Assembly: GCF_022605165.1 (NCBI RefSeq)
Contig: NC_063076.1
Span: 186,001 to 250,000 of the forward strand
Length of the DNA: 64,000 nucleotides
Reading direction: 5' to 3'
DNA from: Purpureocillium takamizusanense
Taxonomy: Eukaryota; Ascomycota; Sordariomycetes; Hypocreales; Ophiocordycipitaceae
Position 1 is the first letter of the stretch. The number at the start of each line of letters is the position of its first letter. Below the pieces are notes generated by a model. It did no database searches. It saw only the letters and a list, made by a program, of their open reading frames with translations, and was not told where the DNA came from. Shown piece by piece: positions 39,525 through 49,510 of the stretch. The position numbers and the translations under genes are program-made.

Positions 39525-40890
39525 ATGACCCTTCTACCCTTCATGTTTCGTCCGGTGCAGGCCGTTGCCAGGGTGAGATGCATAGCCACGCTTGCCACGG
39601 CAGTCCCTGCTCCTTCGGCCGGACCGCCCCCGCCAATCTTCCATGCTTCAGCTGGTTCGGCCGCAAGCACGATGCCTCCCGGGTTCGTAGCAGCGGTCGG
39701 GCAGCTGGAGACGTTCATCTTGCCAGAGACTGTCACCGGCTCGGTCAGCGACGTGGCCATGGGTCGGTCGCTCATCGCGGCTTGGCAGCGCGACGGCATC
39801 CTCCAAGTCGCCATGAGCCCGCTGCAAAGGCGTCTTTATGAAGCTGCCAATGCCCAGAGCAGGCGTTTCTTCGGGAGACCGCAAGCCGAAAAGCAGGCTT
39901 GTGTCGATTCGCGGAGCTACTCTGGGTACGTTGCCTCGGGAGAAGAGATCACCGACGGCATCGCCGACTACTCGGAGATCTTCACCGTTACCAAAGACCT
40001 CGCCGCACGAGACCCAAGGGTGCGGAATCGCTGGCCATGCCACGGTCCATGCCCTTGGCCGGACCGCGAGATGAAGCGCGCCGTCAGTCGCTACATTGCC
40101 GATTTAGGCACGGCCGGCCAGAGGCTGCTGCAGCTGATCGAGCTGGGACTCCAAGTCCCCGCCGGTTCGCTGACGCAATATACCAACGATGGCTGGCATC
40201 ATATGCGCGTGTTGCGGTAAGGCATCCCTGTCAATGCGGATTACTTGTATGCCGTCAGCTAACGAGTCAGGTTTCCGGCCCGGCACAAGACCAACGGGAA
40301 GGGCAAGGCCGGCCGCGGCATAGGGTCTCACACAGACTATGGACTCGTAGTGATGGCGGCTCAAGATGACGTTGGAGGTTGGTCTCGCGGCAGGCAACGT
40401 CTCGATCAACGCTGACGACACAGGCCTCTTTGTGCGACCACCGCAGGGCGAGAGTTTTGCCAACTGGCAGCAGAGCGCCGCCGGCATCAAGGAGGATGAC
40501 GCCGGATGGCTGTATGTGCCGCCGACACCCGGTGTCTTTACCGTTTTCCCAGGTCAGTGTTTCAGGTCTCATCGTCGGCCATCGCTGACTGTCCAAGGCG
40601 ACATGCTGCAGTACATGACCAACAACGTGCTGCTGTCGACGCCACACAAGGTCGGGCTCAACACGCGGGAGCGGTTCGCCTTTGCCTACTTTCACGAGCC
40701 CAACTTTCGCTCGGTTGTCAAGCCGCTGCCAGGGTACAACGCCAGCCAGGCACCCGTCGAGGGCATCCACTACGGCACCCACTTCACCAACATGTGCCTG
40801 CGTAACTACCCAGACCGCGTGACGACGAAGCGGCTGGCGGCGGAGGGCCGGTACCAAATGCTGAGCGAGTCCCGGCTCCGGTCAGGATGA
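39525..40890 (+). CDS. 2-oxoglutarate/Fe(II) oxygenase, ethylene-forming-enzyme (EFE)-like
   Basis: Four exons: 39525-40216, 40271-40377, 40424-40552 and 40598-40890, spliced length 406 residues. Each intron restores family sequence: MRVLR-FPAR, AAQDDVGG-LFVRPP and TVFPG-DMLQYM. The product follows bacterial EFE along its whole length: SYSGYVASGEEIT, PEIFT-like SEIFTVTKDL, WPCHGPCPWP, DGWHHMRVLRFP, GIGSHTDYGL, LLSTPHKV, LNTRERFAFAYFHEPNF and HYGTHFTNM. Iron ligands are His251, Asp253 and His326; the 2-oxoglutarate-binding Arg is Arg335. EFE turns 2-oxoglutarate into ethylene and CO2 and in parallel oxidises arginine. The start is uncertain: 39672 (MPPGF) gives 357 residues, near the bacterial length, while 39525 adds a basic, hydroxylated leader that resembles a mitochondrial presequence. 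Ethylene production itself is unproven. Confidence 0.9.
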
Positions 40891-42757
40891 GGCATTATCC
40901 GGTGGGGGCCAGTAGCAGCATGGTTCGATCTGTAGCGTTTGCGCTTGTTTGTCATGTAAATCGATGCGTCCAAATGCGTATGCCACATGCACAGCACCGA
41001 TCGACTGTGGTGATGCTCGGAGCACCGGCGATCCAGCCGAGACCCGAGATCCACCCGGCGGAGCTGGCGAGATCAGATAACGGAGCCTGGTGCGCCGGGC
41101 CGCCAACGCGGTACAGCATAGACCTGCCCATTCGAGGCGCCGTGTGGTTGTGCGTGGAGCATGACAATCGCTGGCCCGACAAGTCAGTCTGTGTCTCTGT
41201 GTATGTGCTGCAGCTTGCATCCGTACCAGTGAGGGAGGGTGACCACCCACGTTCGAACGTATACTCGTAGTAAGAAAGAGCACTAGTGCCATTCTAATAA
41301 GATGATCCCGTGCACGACGGCCCGCTTGCAAAGGGTCTGCGCCATCCTGATGACGCGTGATGTCGGGAGATGAATTGCTGCGAGGCGGCCCATCCCGTCC
41401 CCGCGTCACTCGATCCGGAACGACTGCCTGTCCCAGCGCCGATCGTATCAGGGACGACTGCCGTCCTGTGGTAACGTCAGTTAGACCGACAAGGGCAACC
41501 AACGCCGCGGCGTGACGTTTTCCGACACAGACATGCCGGCATCGCAGGTTGGGGGTGGCATACTGAGTCATGAACCTCTGCAAGATGAGGTCGACGCAGA
41601 CGAGTGCCGGCGATCGATTCGATCTCTTCGCAGACGGCGCAAGGGGGCCAAGCTGGGGGGGATGGAGGCTCTGGACTCCTCGAGACTCGCGTTGCATGAA
41701 GTGGCATTGGACAGCCGCCATGGCAGCAAGAGAGGTAGCTGACACAGCGGCACTGTGACTGTAGGCATGGAATGTACCAGGGGATTGAGTGCGGCCACTT
41801 GAGTTCGCACTGGTCTTCAAATGGGCATTGCCCATGCTCTGCCAAGTCGTCATGCGAGGCGCGTCACGCACAGTGTGCAAACCGGCGGGGTAAAGACGGA
41901 CGTCCGAAGTACTCCACGTGCTGAGCGCTGCGTTTCCCACCGTGCCGTGGCTTCTTCAGGAAACGGTGGAGCCATCCACGGCGCTCCGCTGCGGTCTGAG
42001 ATGACGCTGCACATTGACTGGTACCTACATTGGGGGCACTGGCTACTACCAAGTACCTAGTAGGTAGTACAGTGCAGGCAGTAGTGCAGCCCCCACGACT
42101 GAGTACCTCAGGTACCTCCGGCTAGATGGCCAAATTTTCTCGCTGGCCCGAATGGCATTGAGCGCTACCTATGAAGATCCCACCGCTGTCGGCAGCAATT
42201 TCGCCTGGCCCCACGCCAAACAGGGGCTTCCAAGACTCGACAGCCCGCTTGGTAACACCGGGCAGCTTCCTTCACTGGGCCGCGTTGAGTGCGCTTCTCC
42301 GTCCATCACCACCTGCCTCGACTCGACCTCCCCCCTCCTTTTCCTCCCCCCTTGCCGTCGTCCGCCGTCGATTTCCTCATTGTTGCTCATTCGTGGTGAA
42401 AGCCTCGTGGCTGCAATTGGGCTGTTGGTGCCATTGATTGCCTATTGTTCTCAGGGACCCGGCCCCGCGTTCCTCTGCCTCTTTTTTTTCCCTCCCTCCA
42501 GCCGCCGCGGACCCCAACGACAGACGACCGCCTTCGACTGCCGCTGACGCCACGCCTCGGTGCCCGACTGCTCGACGACCGAGACTGACATTACGGCCCT
42601 GCTGATCCATCCATGTGAGTGTTGTAGTCCTTGACACGCAGCTACAACAGCTCTCTGTTGTGGTCCCCCTCCTTTCCTCGCCTGCTGTGCAACCTTCTCG
42701 TAAGATCACCATCGCCGTCATTGCCATGGTTGTGACGTCGACGAGGGCACCGCCATC
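40891..42757. other. Intergenic region upstream of HMG-CoA reductase
   Basis: 1.9 kb. A long minus-strand open frame (40882-41940) overlaps the end of the oxygenase gene and looks like chance. CT-rich sequence at 42300-42500 is typical of a fungal core promoter. The leader contains short upstream ATGs near 42612 and 42726 before the main start, unless an intron in the leader removes them. Confidence 0.45.
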
Positions 42758-45700
42758 ATGCCGTACCCGCGCATCATCACCCCTGAGACGCTGCCGCTTA
42801 CGTCGGCGCTCGTGTCTACAGTCACTTACCCCGGATCGCTTCTAGATCGAGTCGATCAGGTTCCATCGAAACCCAGATGTCGTAAGCCGAAACGTCAAGT
42901 CGCTTTTGCCGAGTCGGTCGAAATGATATCTGCAAACCTCCTCCCGGCTCGCTTTCGCGGCGAGCCCGCTCTCTCTCACGCCTCCACGCCATCTCGCCTA
43001 GCCAAGAAGGTCGCGCCCCTGCTCCAGTTCCTGTCCCGACTCGCCTGCTCTCATCCCATCCACACAGTCGTCATCGTGGCTCTCCTCGCCAGTACCTCGT
43101 ACGTCGGCCTCCTCCAGGAGAGCCTGTTCGACGGCACCAGGAACCTCGGCAAGGCGGACTGGTCCTCGCTCGTCGATGGCAGCCGAGACCTGCGCGCCGG
43201 CCCGGACACTTCGTGGAGGTGGCAGGGCGTCGAGCACGCCGTGGCAACCGCCTCCAGCTCCAGAGGCGCCGACCATCTCGCCCTCTTGACCCTCGTCTTC
43301 CCTGACACGCTCTCCACGAGCTCGCCGAGCACAGCCCCACGCCCCCACGTCGTCCCGACGCCGGGTAACCTCTCCGTCACCCCGCTGCCCTCGACCGAGA
43401 ATCCCTTCACGGCGTACTCCCAGGACAGCATCCTCGCCTACTCGATGCCGTACGCGGAAGCTCCCGAATTCGTCACCGCGGTCCAGGAGATCCCTAACGT
43501 GGATGCCGAGGAAACGCTGACGCGACACGGCCGCGAGAAGAAGATGTGGATCATGAAGGCCGCCAAGGTCAACACGCGCAACACCATCATCCAGTGGGCC
43601 AGCAACGCGCTCGTCGAGTTTGTGGACCTGTTGAAGAACGCCGAGACGCTCGATATCGTCATCATGATTCTCGGCTATCTGTCCATGCACCTGACCTTTG
43701 TGTCCTTGTTCCTGTCCATGCGCCGGATGGGCTCCAACTTTTGGCTCGGCATGAGCACCCTCTTCTCGTCCGTCTTCGCGTTCCTCTTCGGCTTGGCCGT
43801 CACCGCAAAGCTCGGGGTCCCCATCAGCGTCATCCTGCTGTCCGAGGGCCTCCCGTTCCTGGTTGTCACCATCGGCTTCGAGAAGAACATTGTGCTTACG
43901 CGCGCCGTCCTCTCGCACGCCATCGAGCATCGGCGCGCTCAGGTCCAAGAGACCAAGGCCGGCAGGAAGACGGACATCCAGACGCAAAACGTCATCCAGT
44001 ACGCGATCCAGGCTGCCATCAAGGACAAGGGCTACGAGATCCTCCGCGACTACGCCATCGAGATCTTGATTCTCGTCCTCGGCGCCGCCTCTGGCGTGCA
44101 GGGCGGCCTGCAGCAGTTTTGCTTTCTGGCCGCGTGGATCCTCTTCTTTGACTGCATCCTGCTCTTCACCTTTTACACGGCCATTCTCAGCATCAAGCTC
44201 GAGATCAACCGCATCAAGCGCCACGTCGACATGCGCATGGCCCTCGAGGCGGACGGCGTCAGCCGGCGCGTGGCCGAGGACGTGGCCAAGAGCCAGGACG
44301 AGTGGGACGGCGCCGGCCAAAAGAACGGCGACGGGTCCCTCTTCGGCCGTTCGATGAAGAGCAGCAGCGTGCCCAAGTTCAAGGTGCTCATGATCTCCGG
44401 CTTCATCCTCATCAACGTCATCAACATCTGCACCATTCCCTTCCGCAGCGCGTCGTCGCTGTCGAGTTGGCGCACGTGGGCGGGCGGTCTGGGCGGCGTC
44501 GCGTCCCTCCCTCCCGTCGACCCCTTCAAGGTGGCGTCCAACGGCCTCAGCTCCATCCTTGCGGCGGCCATGGCCACCGGTACGCCGACGCTGGTCACCG
44601 TCCTCACGCCCATCAAGTACGAGCTGGAGTTTCCCTCGGTACACTACGCGCTGCCCCCTTCCATCGGCGACGGCAGCCTCGGCCTCGGCGAGCGGCTGCA
44701 CCTGAACGAGTACGGCGTGGGCGGCCGCGTGGTGGGCGGACTGCTCACGAGCCTCGAGGACCCTGTGCTGTCCAAGTGGATCGTCGTGGCCCTGGCCCTC
44801 AGCGTCGGCCTCAACGGCTATCTCTTCAACGTGGCGCGCTGGGGCATCAAGGATCCCAACGTCCCCGAGCACGCCATCGATCGAAAGGAGCTGGCGCGCG
44901 CGCAGAGGTTCAACGACACGGACTCGGCAACGCTCCCCCTGGGCGAGTACGTCCCGCCGACGCCTCAGCGGAGCGAACCCGCGACGCCGGCCGCCACGGA
45001 TGACGAGGGCGACGTCCTGTCCATGACCAGGCTGAGGTCGGCGCCCTCGGTGCCGTCCGGCGAGCACCGCTCCAACGACGAACTGGACAAGATGCTCGTC
45101 GAGAAGCGCGCCCACGAAATGTCGGACGAGGAGGTCGTGACCATGTCCATGCGCGGCAAGATCCCCGGCTACGCGCTCGAGAAGACTCTCAAGGACTTTA
45201 CCCGCGCCGTCAAGATCAGGCGCACCATCATCTCGCGGACCAAGGCGACGGCCGAGGTCACCAGCGGCCTCGACCGCTCCAAGCTGCCGTACGAAAACTA
45301 CGACTGGGAGCGCGTCTTCGGGGCCTGCTGCGAAAACGTCGTCGGCTACCTGCCGCTGCCCGTCGGCGTCGCCGGCCCCCTGGTCATCGACGGCCAGAGC
45401 TACTTCATCCCCATGGCCACCACCGAGGGCGTGCTCGTCGCCAGCGCGAGCAGAGGCTGCAAGGCCATCAACTCTGGCGGCGGCGCCATCACCGTCTTGA
45501 CGGCGGACGGCATGACGCGCGGGCCCTGCCTCAGCTTCGAGACGCTCGAGCGCGCGGGCGCCGCCAAGCTGTGGCTCGACTCGGAGGCCGGCCAGGGCGT
45601 GATGAAGAAGGCGTTCAACTCGACGAGCCGCTTCGCGCGCCTGCAGACCATGAAGACGGCGCTCGCCGGGACCAACCTGTACATTCGCTTCAAGACGACG

Positions 45701-46535
45701 ACGGGCGACGCCATGGGCATGAACATGATTTCCAAGGGCGTCGAGCACGCGCTCAACGTCATGGCCGGCGAAGGCTTCGAGGACATGTCCATCATCTCCG
45801 TGTCCGGCAACTACTGCATCGACAAGAAGGCGGCCGCCATCAACTGGATCGACGGTCGCGGCAAGAGCGTCGTCGCCGAGGCCATCATCCCGGCCGACGT
45901 GGTCAAGAGCGTGCTCAAGAGCGACGTGGACTCGCTCGTCGAGCTCAACGTGTCCAAGAACCTCATCGGCTCTGCCATGGCCGGGTCCATTGGCGGCTTC
46001 AACGCGCACGCGGCCAACATCGTGGCCGCCATGTTCCTGGCCACCGGCCAAGACCCCGCGCAGGTGGTGGAGAGCGCCAACTGCATCACCACCATGAGGA
46101 AGTAAGTTTGGTACTCATCCTTTCCAGGGAACGCACGTGCTGACCAGACGTAGCTTGCACGGCTCGCTGCAGATTTCGGTCTCGATGCCCTCGCTCGAGG
46201 TGGGCACGCTCGGCGGCGGCACCATCCTCGAGCCGCAGAGCGCCATGCTCGACATGCTGGGCGTGCGCGGCTCGCACCCGACGAACCCCGGCGACAACGC
46301 CCGCCGCCTCGCGCGCATCATCGCGGCCGCGGTCCTGGCCGGCGAGCTGTCCCTCTGCAGCGCGCTGGCCGCGGGTCACCTGGTGCGGGCGCACATGCAG
46401 CACAACCGGAGCGCGGCGCCGTCGCGAACGGGCACCCCGGCCCCGCCGCCCATGACGCCCGTGTCGTTGGCCATGACGAGCGCGCAGGAAAAGTCCAACA
46501 TGAGCGCGGCGGCGCAGCAGCGGTCGAAGCGGTAG
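42758..46535 (+). CDS. HMG1: HMG-CoA reductase
   Basis: Endoplasmic-reticulum enzyme making mevalonate, the control step of sterol and isoprenoid synthesis. 1241 residues in two exons, 42758-46101 and 46154-46535. The 52-nt intron (GTAAGT...GACGTAG) joins TTMR to [14 protein letters not shown] in frame. The N-terminal membrane segment begins at [15 protein letters not shown] sterol-sensing domain covers roughly residues 290-460 ([37 protein letters not shown]). A Ser/Pro-rich linker leads to the catalytic domain, from about residue 790. Active-site elements are ATTEG (Glu890), [19 protein letters not shown] and the C-terminal His in RAHMQHNRS. No terpene cluster genes adjoin it, so it is probably the housekeeping copy. 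Confidence 0.97.
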
Positions 46536-46684
46536 GTGCGGGGACAAGGACGAGGACCGGAGGCATACATTTAGACGATACATGACGTTGGTGCTGGCCA
46601 TACCATTATCCATATTTAATGCAACCATCCCTGGTTAGCTAGCTAGCCACAGGCGTAACTAGAATACGGGTTCACGACCAGCGT

Positions 46685-47601
46685 TCATGACAGTGCCTTG
46701 ACTCTTGCCACCTCGTCCCCGTCTACGGACACGATCTTGACGCCCCTGGCCAAGATGTCGTCTCGGCACTGGGCCCACTTGTCGGGCAGGACCGGCCGAG
46801 TGCCCTCGGCGATGATGTAGGAGCGGAAGCCCTCGTCGCGGGCATGCTCGGCCGTCGCCTTGACGCAAAAGTCGGCGGCCAGCCCCACGACGAAGACGTC
46901 GGTGACGCCGGCGTCCCTCAGACGGGCCGCGAGCCCGCTGTCGCTCACGCGGAAGGGGTCGTAAAACGCCGAGTACATTTCCACGTCGCGGCGCTGGCCC
47001 TTGTCGACGACGCCCTGGAGGCGGGCGCGTCGCAGCTCGGGGACGAGCTCGGCGCCAGGGGTGCCGCGAACGCAGTGCGTGGGCCAGAGCGTGGTCTCGT
47101 AGGGCGGCGGGTGGCGAGCTAGGGGTTCACCATTCCCGTCGTTGCTGTTGCTGCTGCTGTTGCCGCTGTTGTTGGCGGTAGTGTCGTCGTCATCGACGGG
47201 GTAGGTGATGGTCGTGGACGAGACAAAGGGCTGAGCGCCGGGGTGGTTGGCGGCAAAGGAGACGTGGTCGGCGGGGTGCAGGTCGCGGGTAGCGAGGCGG
47301 ACGGGAAAGGGGAGGTCGAGGAGGGCGTTGACGACGGGGGCGATGGAGCGGCCGTCGGGCACGGCGAGGGAGCCGTCCTAACGAAGGATTGGGGAGGGTT
47401 AGCGGATGGGAGGAGCATGAGGTGAGGTGAGATGCGATGCGTGGGGTGAGGTCTGGTGAGGTATAGTGGTGTTCGGTGAAGTGAGATACAAGGGTTAGGA
47501 CGGTGGTCAAGACGAGGCAAGGCAAGACGTACGGGCGGGCAAAAGTCTTCTTGGAAATCAATCACCAGCAGCGCCGGCTTGAACGCACCGTCGGCGGCCA
47601 T
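46685..47601 (-). CDS. PNC1: Nicotinamidase
   Basis: Cysteine hydrolase converting nicotinamide to nicotinate for NAD salvage. 253 residues in two exons, 47601-47533 and 47377-46685. The 155-nt intron (donor GTACGT, acceptor CGTTAG) joins QEDFCPP to DGSLAVPDG in frame. The catalytic triad is Asp15 in LLVIDFQEDF, the Lys in VDKGQRRDVEMYSAF and the Cys in GLAADFCVKAT. Metal ligands are in ATRDLHPADH. A low-complexity insert of Asn, Ser and Asp residues (TTANNSGNSSSNSNDGN) interrupts the middle and is not typical of the family core. The start at 47601 (MAADGAFKPALLVID) is standard. Convergent with HMG-CoA reductase, about 150 bases apart. Confidence 0.95.
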
Positions 47602-47931
47602 GGCAACGGATGGTTGTGAGTGGTGATCTGTGTTGCTTGCTGCGTTTAGGTGGTGTCACTCTCATCAGTCAGCAGTGCTTGCGGGTGTGATAGCGGGAGG
47701 GTTCGTTGGCTGTGAAGGCGTCAACGAGCCCAGTGCCCCAAGTCCCAAACGGGGAGCCGCACGCCGCCGCCGCAGTCGCCGGCCCCGCTTCGTCTCCGGG
47801 GCGCTCTGGTGGCCTCTGGGACCGCCGCAGCGCCTCCAGCACGGTCCATCTCCAGTACAAAGTGAGCACCAGATCTTTGCTTCATAATCTACTCACCGAC
47901 ATCCTCTCTGCTGTGTGCGGCTCGGCTCACA

Positions 47932-48952
47932 ATGGTCGATTCCACGATACACCATACGCCGACACCGCCGTCATGGAGCGTCGTCGAATTCACGTTTTCC
48001 GATGGGACACCGATATGGAGCTCATCATCATGGGCAACAAGACATGCTTCATCGTGCGCTCAACCGAAGCGTACTTGGCCGACTCGCCTCAGTTGCAAGA
48101 GAGATACCTGTTCCTTCTTGAAGTCGCTCGAAACTTTGAGCTAGATGGCCATACTGTCGAGGACTTGTACGACTGGGCTGTTGAGCCGGTGCTCCCTGTT
48201 TTCAGGATCATACAGCCGCCAATGGGAGAAGAGCCGTCGTTTCTGCACGAGTATCTCTTTCCAACGACCCTGGCATACACTCTTCGCGCGGATTCTGGAA
48301 GACTCACAGCAGTTCCGGACGAAAGGGAGATACGGTCACGATTCGGTGTCGTCTTGCCCGTCGACTCATTTTCCACGTGGCCGTGTTTTCATCCTCGCGA
48401 GATACAACTCGTCCCTCCATGTTCTCCGGCGATTGGCCCGCCTCCATCTCAGACACCCAACAAAGTATTGATGAGCGATGGGACGGTCGCATTCTTGAAG
48501 CTTATTCATCAGGGTGAGAAGAGCATTCTCAAGCGAGAATTGGAGACCTACGCCAAATCAAAGCCAGTCCCATCCGCGACACGCTGCCCATCTCGCGTCT
48601 CCAAGGACTAGTCTGGGATGGGAGCAGCTGCATCTACGGACTTCTCCTAACCTACATCGACTGCAAGTGCGTCACGCTGGCTTGCGCCGCTTCCAAAGCG
48701 GACACGCCTGGTTCTCTGCGGGAGAAGTGGACAGCTCAGATCCAAGATGCGGTCCACGAACTCCACGGCGCGGGGATTGTTTGGGGCGACGCGAAGCCCG
48801 TCTTGATCGACAAGAATCAGGACGCTTGGATCGTGGACTTTGGGGGCGGGTACACGGAGGGCTGGGTGCCTAAAGCGTTGACAGGCACAGAGGAGGGGGA
48901 TCTGGTTGCACTCGGGAAGATGGCGGCATTCATTGCCGAGGGGCGTACATAG
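47932..48952 (+). pseudogene. Broken protein-kinase-like gene (fungal aminoglycoside-phosphotransferase/kinase-like type)
   Basis: The region encodes a recognisable kinase-like protein but in three reading frames. From 47932, MVDSTIHHTPTPP continues as WSVVEFTFSDGTPI. Near 48012 the similarity switches to another frame reading ELIIMGNKTCFIV and runs through VEDLYDWAVEPVLPVFRII to LKRELETYAK. At about 48555 it shifts again to IKASPIRDTLPISRL, then HGAGIVWGDAKP and VDFGGGYTEGW, stopping at 48952. Each switch fits a one-base loss. In the catalytic loop GDAKP is followed directly by VLID; relatives carry two further residues including the metal-binding Asn, so six bases appear to be missing. The frame containing most of the body is open from 47706. 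Assembly error could explain the single-base shifts but not easily the in-frame loss. Confidence 0.7.
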
Positions 48953-49510
48953 CTCGGATGGACAGACCTTGTGAGCGAAGTCGTCTCCTGCGCTGAAAGG
49001 CGGCTGCGCTGTGGGTCCCAGGGGAGTCAAGTCACACAGCGGACAGAACAAGCCAGACATGGGGTCGGCAGAGTCCTGCGCCCGTGCCGAAGAGGAACTT
49101 GCGTCGCTACGTTATCGCACCCAGAATTCGCAACTTGATGCGGGTGGTTACACAAGGATGCATCGTGGAGGAGGTGGCGCACACTGCCGTCGCCCACGTC
49201 CTCCAAGTTCCATCCCAGTTCCAATAAGCCAACTAACTTGGTTAGCCGCCCCTCCTCTTGCGCTATAGGCACTGTACAGTACAGCATACCTGGCTCATAG
49301 GTCGCACGATTGATGAGCCGGAGCGGCAGTGTTAGTCGCTCCTTCCCCATCCCCGTTCCGTCCATCATGATGATCCGCAGCACAGACCGCGTCGAACCCC
49401 GCTCATCAGTGAGCCGCCTCGCATCCAGCATTCCAGGTCGCTCATCGGCTTTCATTTCATTCAGTTCCGTCCAGCTCAGCTCATCAAGTTGAAGCAGTCA
49501 CAAGCATCAA
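48953..49510. other. Intergenic region upstream of the Zn2Cys6 regulator
   Basis: About 560 bases. It should carry the promoter and leader of the Zn2Cys6 gene. CT-rich and GTCCAGCTCAGCTC-like sequence lies just ahead of the start. No coding feature recognised. Confidence 0.4.

Noticed and set aside
40882..41940. 352-codon minus-strand open frame downstream of the EFE-like gene
   Set aside because: It overlaps the real gene's end, has no family resemblance, odd composition and no signal or domain; likely chance in GC-rich DNA.
42998..46051. 1017-codon minus-strand open frame opposite HMG-CoA reductase
   Set aside because: It is the antisense shadow of a strongly coding gene with high third-position GC; Asp/Val/Gly/Arg-rich low-complexity translation.
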